NCBI GenBank assembly: GCA_023213315.1
Contig: JAKCPI010004569.1
Coordinates: 1 to 64,000, forward strand
DNA from: Euborellia annulipes
Taxonomy: Eukaryota > Arthropoda > Insecta > Dermaptera > Anisolabididae
Reading direction: 5' to 3'
DNA: 64,000 nt
The notes beneath the pieces were generated by a model. It searched no databases, was not told where the DNA came from, and was given only the letters and a program-made list of their open reading frames with translations. This document shows positions 32,581 to 43,700 of the stretch, one piece after another; the stretch's first letter is position 1; each line of letters opens with the position of its first letter. The position numbers and the translations under genes were made by a program.

Positions 32581-33483
32581 AATTTTATATTTAAATTTGG
32601 CGCCAAAAAGGAGCGTTCATAGAGGCCTTTCTAAACCTTAAGTTCCGTTGTTTTTAACACTCCATTTTTCTACTACGTGATGTCCCTTCCCGTTTATTCC
32701 CTGCTGGACGGTAAACCGGTTTACCGGTAAAAACCGGTAAAAATTTTTTACCGAAAACGCGGTAACGAACCTCTAATTCGGTAAAAACCGGTTTTTTTTC
32801 GAAAGTCGGTAAAAACTTATTTTTTCGGACAGTAAAAAATTTTGGTTCCGCGAGAAAAAAATGTTCCGCGGCGGCAAACTTTGGTTCCGCGGGCGGCAAA
32901 AAAATTGGCGTCTCTAAAAAAAAGGTAAAATATTTTTTCGGACGGGGAAAAATTTTGGTTCCGCGGAAAAAAAAATGTTCCGCGGCGGCAAATTTCTGTT
33001 CCGCGGGCGGCAAACGGCAAACTTTGGTTCCGCGGGCGGTAAAAAATTTTTACCGACTTTCGAGAAAAACCGGTTTTTTTTTCATTATCGAGGTCGGTAA
33101 TGAAAATCCATTACCGTCCAGCCCTACCTCAGGCCACCTGAACGGAGGGTCCAAGTAGAAATTTTCATTTAACATCTCATTCATTAAGCGATAAGTGTTT
33201 ATTGTTTCAACGATACGAAAAATTAGAGAAGGTATGTTGTTTTATAATCCAAATTTCATTTTTAATTAACGTATAAATATTATTTAAATAAATACAAAAT
33301 TAATTAATTAATTAATTAATTATTAATGTATTAATGTATTTAATTTTTATTAATGTATTTATGTATTTATTTAGATGTTTTGTTTATTATTTGTATCTTG
33401 AACTGTCTATCAAAATAAAGATAAAATAAAATCCGAATCATGTTTTAATTATAATTTCTATATTTAATATTAACAGCCAAGAA

Positions 33484-33774
33484 ATGGTTCGCCTTCATCA
33501 AAAAAAATGTGCTGTACCAGGATGCACAAACTCGTATTCAACAAATATGAATGTTAGATATTTTACGTTTCCGAGGGATTCTTCAACTCGAAATTTATGG
33601 TTCAGACCCATAAGAAATCGAGCTTATCTTCAATTAGATACGAAGTTTTGCGGAACCTTACTACAATATCTACTCAGCTATCCACCTCACTCTAATCATA
33701 ATTATATGCATAATTTTTTGTTTTTGCAGAGTATACATAATTCCAATTTTATACAGAATTACTCTACATTTTAA
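33484..33774 (+). pseudogene. Partial THAP-type zinc finger
   Basis: MVRLHQKKCAVPGCTNSYST followed by VRYFTFPRD and NLWFRPIRN fits the first half of a THAP domain (C-x4-C, FP, W). The second half (C-x2-H and AVPTIF-like end) is absent, and the frame degrades into low-complexity sequence. It may be the first exon of a THAP gene or P-like transposase whose other exons are lost; no convincing donor was found. Confidence 0.5.
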
Positions 33775-33949
33775 CTAATTTGTTATATTGGGCAACATTT
33801 TTCCATTTGTTATATTTTTTTATTTGTTAATATATGCAGTATATATATTTATTTATTTATTATTTTAGTATTAAGAGATTATTATCTATTTATTGATGAT
33901 TCCATATCTGTTATGTTTCTGTCTTTTTTCATATATATAAGAATATATA

Positions 33950-34122
33950 TTATTATTAGAGGAATTTTTAATCATAGACCACATTTTTGTATTAAATATT
34001 TATTAAAATTATAAAATTATATATATATATATATATATAGTTCTATACTATATAAAATATATTATTATATTATATAAAACAAAAATGTGGTCTATGATTA
34101 AAAATTCCTCTAATAATAATAT
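33950..34122. mobile_element. AT-rich foldback
   Basis: Arms ATTATTAGAGGAATTTTTAA...CATAGACCACATTTTTGT are reverse-complementary around an (AT)n loop. Confidence 0.7.
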
Positions 34123-35496
34123 TTAAAACCACAAAGCTTTAATTCGTGATAAATATAAAGAATATATATATATATATATATATGCAAGGGCGTTCCCAGG
34201 ATCAAATCTAGAGGGGGCAGATCATGGTCATCCAAGGGGGGTTCCCTGAACACGTGAAAAGTGCTCCCTGACCAGAAGTAACCTCGATCGAAATTCTTCA
34301 AAAATCCAAAATCAGGTTGGTTTTTTATTTCATTCCTAATAATATTAAACAATATATATTTTTTTTAAATATATTTTTAATATATTGTAATTTTTTATAA
34401 TTTAATTTAATGAAATAGAAATTTTTCCTTTGATTCACTGTTTTGGCATTTATAAAAATATTAATTTGTTTTTTGCAGCATTATCCTGAAGTAAAGATGC
34501 CGCGCTGCAAAAATGGGCTTCCAGGATCAAAGAATTGAGAAAATAAATAAAATAGCATGGCTATTTTTACTGTAATAGCTGCCCTATTTCCCTTGACATT
34601 GAAAAGTCTTTGTAAAGTTCATAATTATGCTCATTTACAAATGCTTTCACTTAATTTTAAATCTGAATTATATCCCAATACTGGTTGATATGACATCATG
34701 CCTTATTTTTTTTCAAATTCTTTTTCATAACTATAGGCTATATATACTGTATATATATATATATATATATTGGTCCAAATTTTGACTTTTTTGTCGACTC
34801 TAGTCCTAAATCGGTTACAAATATATAAAAAAAATATTTTGTCTTTTGTTAAATTATCATGTGTTTTTTTTTTATATGTTAACATATATTTATATTTTTT
34901 GAATTGAATTTGTTCAGCACAAAAATAATGTTTACTTTCTTCATCATAATTTTAAATTTAATAAATATGAATTGAATCAGCGAGCGCAATATTCAAATAT
35001 AATTGAAAATTCAAGTCGGCTAGAAGCCCTTTTATCTATTCCTATATCTTATTTCAATTAAGCATACAATTATTTAAATTTTAAAATCACAAGTATTATA
35101 TTAATTTTTTTTTTATAATTAATTTTAAGTGAAAGATTATCATATATTTTTTTGTATTAGATTTTCTGTCAAATTTATTAAGTCTCAAATTATTAAAATA
35201 AAATTCAATTCTATTTCAAAATATTTTTATTATTATCATTTATCATGCAATGAATGAATTTAACAAACAAAAAGAAATTAAATATCATGTTTAGAGGGGC
35301 CCAGGAAATTCTTTGTATGTGGTAGGTCCTTTCTTATCGAGTTGTAGTAATAAAAATTAAATTTCAATTTCCAGAGCATTTTAATTTAACTGACAATTCG
35401 GCATTTGTTGCAGGTTCTTACTAAAACAATATTTTCAAGAACAAATTATTTCATTTAAGAATTCTTGCTATTGTTAACACATAAATAATTTGATCT

Positions 35497-35547
35497 TTAA
35501 TTAATTGAAGGAAATTGGATATCACAGCGACTCTTGATGAAGGTGTG

Positions 35548-35586
<39 letters not shown>

Positions 35587-35760
35587 ACAAAATTATTTTT
35601 TAATTTATATATTTATTAGCACTTAACACACAATATATATATTAAAAAAATATTTTGTATTTAGTTATATATATATCAACACTCACTTTCATCAAGAGTC
35701 GCTGTGACATCCTGTTTTCTTCAATTAATTTAAGAACAAATTATTTTTGTGTTAATTCAT
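35497..35760. mobile_element. Foldback with CACAGCGACTCTTGATGAA arms
   Basis: Arms share AATTAATTGAAG, GGATxTCACAGCGACTCTTG and ATGAAxGTG, facing each other across (AT)n tracts. Confidence 0.65.
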
Positions 35761-36139
35761 ATACATTGCCTTCTCATTATAAATGGGTTGATTTTGTCGA
35801 ATTCCATCTACACATCGTTATCATAAGATTATTTAGTAATATTAATGTCATCAAGCACCACCACACAAGGATAAATCATAAATAATCTTTGCAATTTGTG
35901 CTATATTTTGACTTCTTTCCTTAAAAAAATATAATAATTTTTTTTTATGCTTTAAATAATTTGTTTTATTAATTAAATATACATACTGCCTTTCTTATTG
36001 GTTCAATTCTTGGATTAATAATATATTTACCAACATATTATTCCATATTTCCTTTATGAATTTGTCTGATTGATCAAATGTGTGTGAAATTTATTGCTTC
36101 CATATCGAACTGTCAAAGTAAAAGTAACCTCACTTTTTG

Positions 36140-36370
36140 GTTAAAGGCGGCCATTTTCATGAGCGGCGCCTGGGCGGTGAGCGAAATTTAATGTTGGGGA
36201 CGAGCGGCGAGCGGCGAGCGGTGAGCGTCAAAAGTTGCCGCTCTGCCGCTCAGGCTTATCCTAGCCAGCAGCCACCCAAATACATTGAAACCAATACGTA
36301 CAAAAAAGTTGAGCGAATTCGCGCGGCTGACGCTGCCGCTCTGCCGCTCACCGCTCGTATCGTACCCGAG
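36140..36370. repeat. GC-rich inverted repeat island
   Basis: Dense GAGCGGCGAGCGG and CCGCTCTGCCGCTCACCGCT words form an inverted repeat in otherwise AT-rich DNA. It looks like the end of a MITE cut by the Harbinger-like element at 36371. The open frame across it is not credible. Confidence 0.5.
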
Positions 36371-36593
36371 GCCTAAAGCTAGTTCAAAGTTTGAACCTCG
36401 GTCAACAGGCGATTTGACCGAGAATTGCGTAGTATAAAACTTGACCGCCAGTCAAATCAGCTTTGACCGAGGTTCAACTTGACCGGCCGAATTCGGCCAG
36501 TCAAATTTTTGACCGGAGTTCAAATAGCCAATTTTGACAGCTGGCCATAGGTGATCACGTATTTTTAAATACATAAACAAAAATCTGGTGTGA

Positions 36594-37250
36594 CTGGCGC
36601 ACAGCACACAACTTTCTCTTACCTTCGGTAATCGAAAGTTGTGAACTGTGCTTGTCACACCAGATTTTTTGTGTCGACATGTATTTAGTTTCCGACAGTA
36701 GGGTACAATTGAATTCAAGATGTAAAATTTATAAGTATGGGAAAATATTTATATTTTGTTACCATGGCAACCATTTCTCCTATCTTTTCTATGGAGTACA
36801 AGAGTAAAGTGGTCTTCAGAAGATTTCAATCACAAAATGAGAATATACATTTTATAGAGAATCTAAAAAATAATTGATTTTTGAATTTTAAAAAAAATCG
36901 TTGGAGCAAATTTTGAGAAAATCGAAAAAAACTGAAAAAGTGAATCAGTAAAGTACTAGTACTTTTTGGTCGATTTTGTTCAAAAGCTTCGTGTCACGTC
37001 CCATGGGGGTGCCTAACTTAAATATAAAATTTCAACCTCCTAGCTCTTTTCGTTCTTGAGATATTTTGTTCACAGCACACACACACAGACACCCACACCA
37101 CAGACAGACCATGTCGCGAAAACCAGTTTTTTGGATTCAGGGGACCTCAAAACGTGAAGATCCATCAAAATCTCGACATCGAATTTTTGACATGAATCCA
37201 ATACTTTCTCTCTATATATATATTACATATATACATAGGTAAGAGAAAGT
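36594..37250 (+). mobile_element. INE-1/Helentron-like element, complete, in Harbinger copy 1
   Basis: It runs from the terminal hairpin (TCTGGTGTGACTGGCGCACA ... TCACACCAGA) through the body, an ACACAC tract, GACAGACCATGTCGCGAAAA and TCTCGACATCGAATTTTTGA to AGAGAAAGT. The empty site AACAAAAATATAAATACC is present in copy 2 at 46857 and, approximately, in copy 3. It is inserted within an A tract. Confidence 0.9.
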
Positions 37251-38053
37251 AAAAAATATAAATACCAAACAAAGTAAAAATACAGTTTATTATAAAATTG
37301 ACAATATATTTTAATTTAAAGTATAAATAATAGTTAGTAATGTTGGTAAAATTTTAAAATTATATAAATATTCACAAAATAATAATAATAAATTTTATAT
37401 TAATAATAAGGGAATAAATATTAATAAATAAAAAAATAATATTATTATATATATTATTTATTTTTTAGCAAAAAGCTTTAGTCCTCAGGCCTTTTTCTAT
37501 CTATTTTTTTTTTTATTTTAAAAAGAATAGTTAGTCGAATAAAATAATATATTTGTAATCGTGTCTACTATTATGTTTGATATGATTGCCTGATTGTGAG
37601 GAGTCGACAAATCGGATTTGACGGAATATATATTATAAACTATAATTGATAGTGGCTAAACGTGTTTTTTGACAGCAATCAACTAAAAAAATTCACTCAA
37701 ATGAGAAAGATGCCAAAATAAAATAATACCAAATTTTTTTTGTATTATATTTGTAAATTGTTTTTTTGTTGAAATTAAAAAAAAAAAAAAATATTACAAT
37801 ATTTTTGCGTTCTCTGGAAATTTTTGTTGCTCCATATATAACTAATTTTTAATCAAGAACCCCCCTCCCTGGTCAATGGTGTTTCGATTTATTTATTTAT
37901 TTATATTTTTATATGTGCCCCTTTACTGATGTTTAAATTTGGCCATCTTAGCAATAATTTTAAAACAGCAAGCTGACAGCAACTCAAAAATCATAAAAAT
38001 GAATTCAAAATAAATATGAAGTTAGCAACAGGCGAGTTTGTCAATGGTATGAG

Positions 38054-38070
38054 CCAGGGAATAAACTTAT
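38054..38070 (+). repeat. Excision scar or internally deleted hAT end
   Basis: CCAGGGAATAAACTTAT lies between two GGTATGAG copies (38046-38053 and 38071-38078). Copies 2 and 3 of the Harbinger-like element have one GGTATGAG. The 17 bases match the right terminus of the inner hAT-like element (CAGGGAATAAAC). Confidence 0.75.
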
Positions 38071-38313
38071 GGTATGAGCTTCGGTCATGGGACCGGAGTT
38101 CATTTTTTTTTATACTACGGAACTAGATTTGACTGCGGTCAAATGTTGACTGAGGTTCACTTGACCGGCGGTCAAAAGTTGACTTGACCGAGCGTTATAC
38201 TATCGGCCCCAAAAGTTGTCCACAAGCTTTACGCCCCCCTTCCATATGTTTCTGCGAACTAACTTTGAGCGCAAAAATTAAACAGAAATTTTGTGTCAAA
38301 TTAACGCTCTCTA

Positions 38314-38583
38314 AGCCCTCGGGGCTTGGTGTAGAGGTTAGCGTGCTAACCCCGTATACCAAACGTCGCGGGTTCGGACCCCAGCCAGTTCGATGATTTT
38401 ATTTAAGCCAATTGGATACCAAATGGCTTAAATAAGAATGCCTGGACCCCTATATATGTATATTAAAATCAATAACGGTTATCGTAAATGTCTTCAATGG
38501 CCTGATTTGCCGAAAAGACAGTGTGAATGTGTGTGAGTGTGAGTGAGAAAAAAAGTGTGAATGTTTAAAAAAAAAAAAAAAAA
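38314..38583 (+). mobile_element. SINE family B, full length with 11-bp duplication
   Basis: tRNA-like head (GGCTTGGTGTAGAGGTTAGC, A box; GTCGCGGGTTCGGA, B box), a palindromic body around ATTGGATACCAAATGGC, GTTATCG, GCCGAAAAGACAGTGTG, and a poly(A). It is flanked by AACGCTCTCTA at 38303-38313 and 38584-38594, a perfect target-site duplication typical of LINE-driven retroposition. Confidence 0.9.
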
Positions 38584-38699
38584 AACGCTCTCTATGGCCG
38601 TAGTTCCAACTAAATATATCACTTTCGAATATCAAAAAAAAGGCTATAAGTTGTAGATAATTTAAATAGTTTTAATTTAAAAAAAATTTGAGGACAGAC

Positions 38700-38822
38700 A
38701 GACACTAAATATATCTCGACACAAAAATATATGGTGTGACAAGCACAGAAGACAACTTTCGATTACCGATTACCGTAAGCGAAAGTTGTGTGCTTTACGA
38801 CCAGTCACAGCAGATTTTTTTT
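38700..38822 (-). mobile_element. INE-1-like terminal hairpin remnant
   Basis: CTAAATATATCTCGACACAA and the hairpin TGGTGTGAC...GTCACAGCAGA, with an internal duplication of GATTACC. Confidence 0.7.
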
Positions 38823-38870
38823 AAATTTTGGATTTATAATTAATTTTCATTCAAATTCAAGTTCAACAAA

Positions 38871-39089
38871 ATGCCATTAGATGGAGTGAGAATTAATAAT
38901 CAAATTGTGGCGATAGACTGTGAAGAAGATACGAATACGTTTCCTCTCATTTCTCTCCCCGATTTAGCCTGGAGATGGATAGGTGATACGATAAGTGATT
39001 ATAGCAAAGATTTTTTTATTTATTTCAAGATCAAATGAATATGTTTTCTCAACAATATTGGATTATTTTTATTTCTTTTTGCTCTCTCG
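38871..39089 (+). other. Possible first exon(s), unplaced
   Basis: Two overlapping starts are seen. ATG 38871 opens a 55-codon acidic frame (MPLDGVRINNQIVAIDCEED...). ATG 39035 opens MNMFSQQYWIIFISFCSL, a good signal peptide, ending at CTCTCG|GTTAGT. The donor phase (1) does not fit the next lectin exon (phase 0 at 40733), so the link to the lectin is unproven. Confidence 0.35.
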
Positions 39090-39266
39090 GTTAGTATTCA
39101 AACAAAATTAACTTTTTTTTTTAATAATTAAAAATTTATTTAATAAAAAATTTATTAATTGAAATTGAAAATTATGCGTTTCTCTTTATAAGGAAAACAA
39201 AAGCATAAACAACTAAATCTGTCAAAGTCTCCGCCTACTAGATCTAGGCAAGATATGCTGATTTTT

Positions 39267-40180
39267 ACTTTCTCGTATAGAGAAAGTTATGTAATCGTAA
39301 AAAAATTCGACTTCGAGATTTTGATGTTTCTCCACGTTTTAGACCTCCCTGAGTCCAAAAATACCATTTTTGGCATTATGTCTGTGTGTGTGTGTGTGTG
39401 TGAGTAAACACGATTGCTTAAAAACCAAAGCAGCTAGATCGATGAAATTTGGTATATGCTCCTTACACTAAAATTGTAGATTTCTATCAACTTTTGGAGT
39501 AAATACGTCACTTGGAAGTAGTACTTTACTTAAAAGTTTTTTCAAAATTTTTGAAATTTTCAATTTTTTTTTGTTATATTATGATAAAATACTCTATTTT
39601 AAAAAGTTTTTATTCTTTGACATTTTTTCGAAAACTGAATGGTTTTTGAAATAATCACAGAAAGAAATAGAAAATGTTCGTTAATTTTGATAAAAATCAA
39701 AACAAAATCATACAGGTGTCATTCAAAAAGGGTAAATATAAACAAATGAATTTGTGAAACAAATGAATTTGTTTATATTTACCCTTTTTTTAATGACACC
39801 TGTATGATTTTGTTTTGATTTTTTATCAAAATTAACGAACATTTTCTATTTCTTCTGTGATTATTTCAAAAAAACTATTCAGTTTTCGAAAAAATGTCAA
39901 AGAATAAAACTTTTTAAAATAGAGTATTTTATCATAATATAGCAACAAAAAAATTGAAAATTTCAAAATTTTTTGAAAAAACTTTTAAGTAAAGTACTAC
40001 TTCCAAGTGACGTATTTACTCTAAAAGTTGATAGAAATCTACAATTTTAGTGTAAGGAGCATATACCAAATTTCATCGATCCAGCTGCTTTGGTTTTTAA
40101 GTAATCGTGTTCACACACACACCCAGACGTAATTCCAAAGAATATACGAGAAAGTCTCGGGGAAGTCAATCCCCATATTT
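39267..40180. mobile_element. Head-to-head pair of INE-1-like elements, ~900-bp palindrome
   Basis: Arms 39267-39750 and 39765-40180 are reverse-complementary over more than 400 bp. Each arm has ACTTTCTCGTATA, TTCGACTTCGAGATTTTGATG, GTCTGTGTGTG, AAACCAAAGCAGCTAG, GATGAAATTTGGTATATGC and CATACAGGTGTCATT. Landmark order parallels the hairpin family at 26303, so these are a diverged subfamily. The centre is AAATGAATTTGT repeats. Similar arms occur at 41430-41780 and 59640-60350. Confidence 0.8.
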
Positions 40181-40732
40181 TTATTTTGGATCAATCAAAA
40201 CAAAAGAATTTTAATTTATTTTAAATAATATTATATTCATAATTAACAATTGTAATTTAAGAATAAAATTAATCAAATATAAAATTTTCTCATATAATTT
40301 ATTTAATTTTAATGTTTTGTATAAAATGTATCATTTTTTTTTTTTTTTTTTTTTAATTTAACCTTAATAAATTTTTAAAAAGTAAATAAAAAAAATACTA
40401 CACAGGCCCTTATGAAAACTTTTTGCACAATAGTTAATCTTCAATTTCCTCATTTAATTAATCTCCTTACTAAGTTCATATCGTCGTACAGATACACAAA
40501 GAATAGAATAAAATAATTTTATGTAATCATAAATTTTTTGTAAACGCCAAAAAAAAATGATCGCTATTAAGCCATCTATCTGTTTGACCTCTAGGTTTTC
40601 ACGATCTTGCCTGACCTTTTGACTCACGGTCTTTCTTTAACCTCAAATTAAAAGATAATTTTTTGTCTATATCATTTAAATATTGTAGAATATTTAGAAT
40701 TAAAATATTTTTTAATTAATCTTAACTTTCAG

Positions 40733-43700
40733 GGATCGCAAAATTTTCCTAAAAAGCCTGGAGCGTCAATTTGTCATTTACAATTGGAAAATGAATCCAA
40801 TTGTAATGAAAAGGATTATTGCCAATTGGTAGCCTCTTTATCAGGTATATGAAAACTATTTTTATTTTTTGATAATTGAGAGATTTAGAACAAAGTCAAA
40901 ATACCGTTTAATAAAATTGAATTAAATACAGTAGAGCCAGTTGCGTAACTAGGTGGGGGCGAAGTGGGGCCGCCCCAGGCGCATCAAGCCTTTGGCGCCC
41001 CTCGATACCGACTTAAGGCGCTCTAGGGCATCTAAGATATAGCCCAGGGACTGTGATTTTATCATATTCTTTCCAAAGATTATGTTAAAAATTAAAACAG
41101 TATATTATAACTTATAAAAAAAAAACGGCGCCCAAGTTGAGCTTCGCACCCTTCGGCCTCAAAGGCTAGTTTCGCGGCTGAGTAGAGCCTTGGTCGGGCT
41201 TAGTATAGTGGCTGGCCTTCTATACCAAGGGTCGCGGGTTCGGATCCCAGGCAGTCCGATGATTTTATTTGAGGGGGTCGAGGGGGCCAGCCAGCGGCGT
41301 AACCAGCCTTTGAGGGCGGGGGGCGAAGCTCAACAGGGCGCCGCAGGGGCCCGCCCCCTCGACCCCTTGCTCGCCTTCGGCGAGCAACTGCCGCCTTCGG
41401 CGGGCAAATTTCTTGCATCCTGTAATTTCCTCAGCGAATTTGTTTATATTTACATGTTTTTTTTAATGACACCTGTATGATTTTGTTTTGATTTTTCTTC
41501 GCTTTTACGAAAAATGTCGTTTTCTTCTGTGATCATTTCAAAAACTATTCAGTTTTCGGAAAAATGTCAAAGTATAAAAACTTTTTAAAATTGAGTATTT
41601 TATCATAATATAACAAAGAAATTGAAAATTTCGAAATTTCTGAAAAAACTTATTAGGTAAAGTACTACTTCCAAGTGACGTATTTCCAAAAGTTGATAGA
41701 GATCTACAATTTTAGTGTAAGGAACATATACCAAATTTCATCTATCTAGCTGCTTTGGTTTTTAAGCAATCTTGTTCACACACACCGGTCCGCGGACCGG
41801 GCCGGGCGGGCTTTGGAGGCCATGAAAAAATTACGGGCGGGTACGAGCGGTTAGCAAGTCTAAATAAACGGGTTCAGGCGGACGGGCATGCAAATGAAAT
41901 TTTATTTAAAAATTGCTAGACATTCGTTCATTCATTCACTAAATCTCGGGCGGGAATGGGCGGGTTTGAAAAAATTCGTGGGCGGGGGGGGGGGGGGCCT
42001 GAAGAATGGTAAAAGCCCTTTCATTTTGAGAAAATCAAAAAAAACTGAAAAACTACATCAGTAAAGTACTAGTACTTTTTGGCCGATTTTGATTAAAAGC
42101 TTATTTTCACGGTCCCGGGGGTGTTTAACTTAAATATAACATTTCAGTCTCATAGCTCAATTCCTTCATGCTTAAAAAAATTTTGAATTTCAAAAAATTA
42201 AATATTAAGGCTTATACGAATCCTGAGTAAATCTCCACAGCCTTAAAACATCAAATTAAGGCTTATATATTGCAAAATAAAAAAAATTTTAATTATAAAG
42301 CCTCTACGTTATTTATTATTTTTGGAATTAAATTCATTTAAAATAGTAGAATTCAAGTTGTAATATAATTTTAAAAGAAAACAATCAATTTTTTTAAGAC
42401 AATCGATGAAAAGAATAGGATAAAATCACATTCGCTGGGCTATATTTTAGAGGCCGTAGGGCGCCTCTGCCGGTTTCGGGGGGCGCCAAGGTCTCGATGC
42501 GCCTGGGGCGGGGGGGGGGCTCGAGCCCCCCTCGCCCCCCCCTGGTTACGCCACTGGGGCCAGCCTTATTATAAAAATACTAGTATCGTTCTTATATGAC
42601 ATGAGTTGCCGAGAAGACTGTGTGTATGCGTGGGTGAATGTGAGTGGGAATGGTAAGTTTTTTTTTTTTTATATAGGTCTATACAGTAGAAAGAAGACTA
42701 TTTTGATTCACACTCATTTCTTCCATGGTTTTTCTAAACAATAAAGATAATCCGCACATAATATGCACAATATACGAGGTCCAAGTCAATGTACTACATA
42801 TTTTAGAAAAATGCCCTGTGTATTATGAAAAACCTATGGAATATATTATAGAAATATCCTAATATCTTAAATATTTTCGAGATTTATATACGTATATGAA
42901 TCAGATATTAGTATTCAAAACATCTCGATTCTTTTCGGACTTTAACTAAGTCAAAGAGATATTATTTATTTCAATTGGATTGGTAGCTAAATCTAATTGA
43001 AATAAATTTTTGTCGCGGATGCGAACCCTTGACCTTTGTCAGAAAAGTGAGAAAAACCATACTTAACGTTAAGAAAAAAACAATACGCGTCTTTCTTGCC
43101 AAAGTTTCGACTTAATTCGTGACATTTACACATGATAAACATTACATTGTACAAAAGTAGAGTTACTTAACGATAAAATATAAAGAGATTTACTTACCAG
43201 AAAGAATATCACATCGACTGGCAAAAACACATTTTATGAAAATTCAACAATCACTGACGCTATATTATTTGAATTATGCTAAACGCCGTTTGCTTCTAAC
43301 TTCAGACTGTACTACGCCTGTTTATTCATGGCCATTGTTAGACATTATTTTCAGGTAATTTGACTGCTAATTCGACTTATGCCCACTCTATCATCCGCTC
43401 CTGCTGGTGTATTAAGGAAGGAAACCACTTCTTCCAACTGGTACAATTTAATAAGATTTTTTTCCTTATACTTCAATTATATAAGGAAAAAGAGCCGGAG
43501 CAAACAAAAAATAAAGCTTCATATTGAGACGTTTCCGGGTTTATTTTCATTATCATCATTATTTTTTCAGCACATTGTCCGAAACTTCAATTGGATGGTT
43601 ATAAAGCGTATCCAACTGGTCGATATAAAGTCTATTTAGATTTAATCGTTTGGGAAGATGCAAAAAAAGCATGTGAAAAGGACGGCGCTTATTTAACAAT

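Larger units (their letters stand above)
31017..32703. mobile_element. Inner hAT-like element nested in the outer hAT MITE
   Basis: It starts CAGGGGGGACAAG and ends in the complement of CAGGGAATAAACGG. It is flanked by CTGGACGG on both sides (31009-31016 and 32704-32711), an exact 8-bp duplication of the outer element's own end. It is 1687 bp long with no intact transposase. The interior holds a palindrome (32248-32497) and degraded zinc-finger linker words. Confidence 0.85.
31004..33126. mobile_element. Outer hAT MITE (TAGGGCTGGACGG ends) with 8-bp duplication
   Basis: Starts with TAGGGCTGGACGG and ends with CCGTCCAGCCCTA, flanked by CCTCAGGC at 30996-31003 and 33127-33134. The outer element proper is 31004-31016 plus 32712-33126, rich in GGTAAAAACCGG words and GGTTCCGCG repeats. 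A related 5' end lies at 57238. Confidence 0.88.
30796..33150. repeat. Repeat R, split by a hAT insertion
   Basis: R runs 30796-31003 and resumes at 33135-33150 (GAACGGAGGGTCC). An uninterrupted copy of R at 48359-48582 proves the contiguity across the 8-bp target CCTCAGGC. It includes GGTGTCAACTGAATAGGGCA and GACGCTAGTCAGGAAATTTG. Open frames through it are fortuitous. Confidence 0.8.
33775..36120. other. AT-rich intergenic with microsatellites and foldbacks
   Basis: Contains (AT)n tracts at 34020-34040, 34165-34182, 34747-34770 and 35550-35582, and two foldbacks listed separately. 34140-34560 includes a diverged partner of 31290-31560. No gene was recognised. Confidence 0.5.
36371..38209 (+). 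mobile_element. Harbinger-like non-autonomous element, copy 1
   Basis: The left end is damaged (GGCCTAAAGCTAGTTCAAAG). The right end is intact (GCGTTATACTATCGGCCC). It matches copies 2 (46642) and 3 (55806) apart from a nested INE-1-like insertion (36594-37250) and a 17-bp hAT scar (38054-38070). The GTCAA/TTGACC-rich subterminal repeats (GACCGxxGGTCAA) recur at both ends. Confidence 0.8.

Noticed and set aside
32654..33158. Open frames with PPAEQKFAAAEHFF repeats on both strands
   Set aside because: Product of the GGTTCCGCGGGCGGC repeats in the outer hAT MITE, not a protein gene.
36137..36376. 79-codon GC-rich frame
   Set aside because: It reads a GC-rich inverted repeat and runs into a damaged transposon end.
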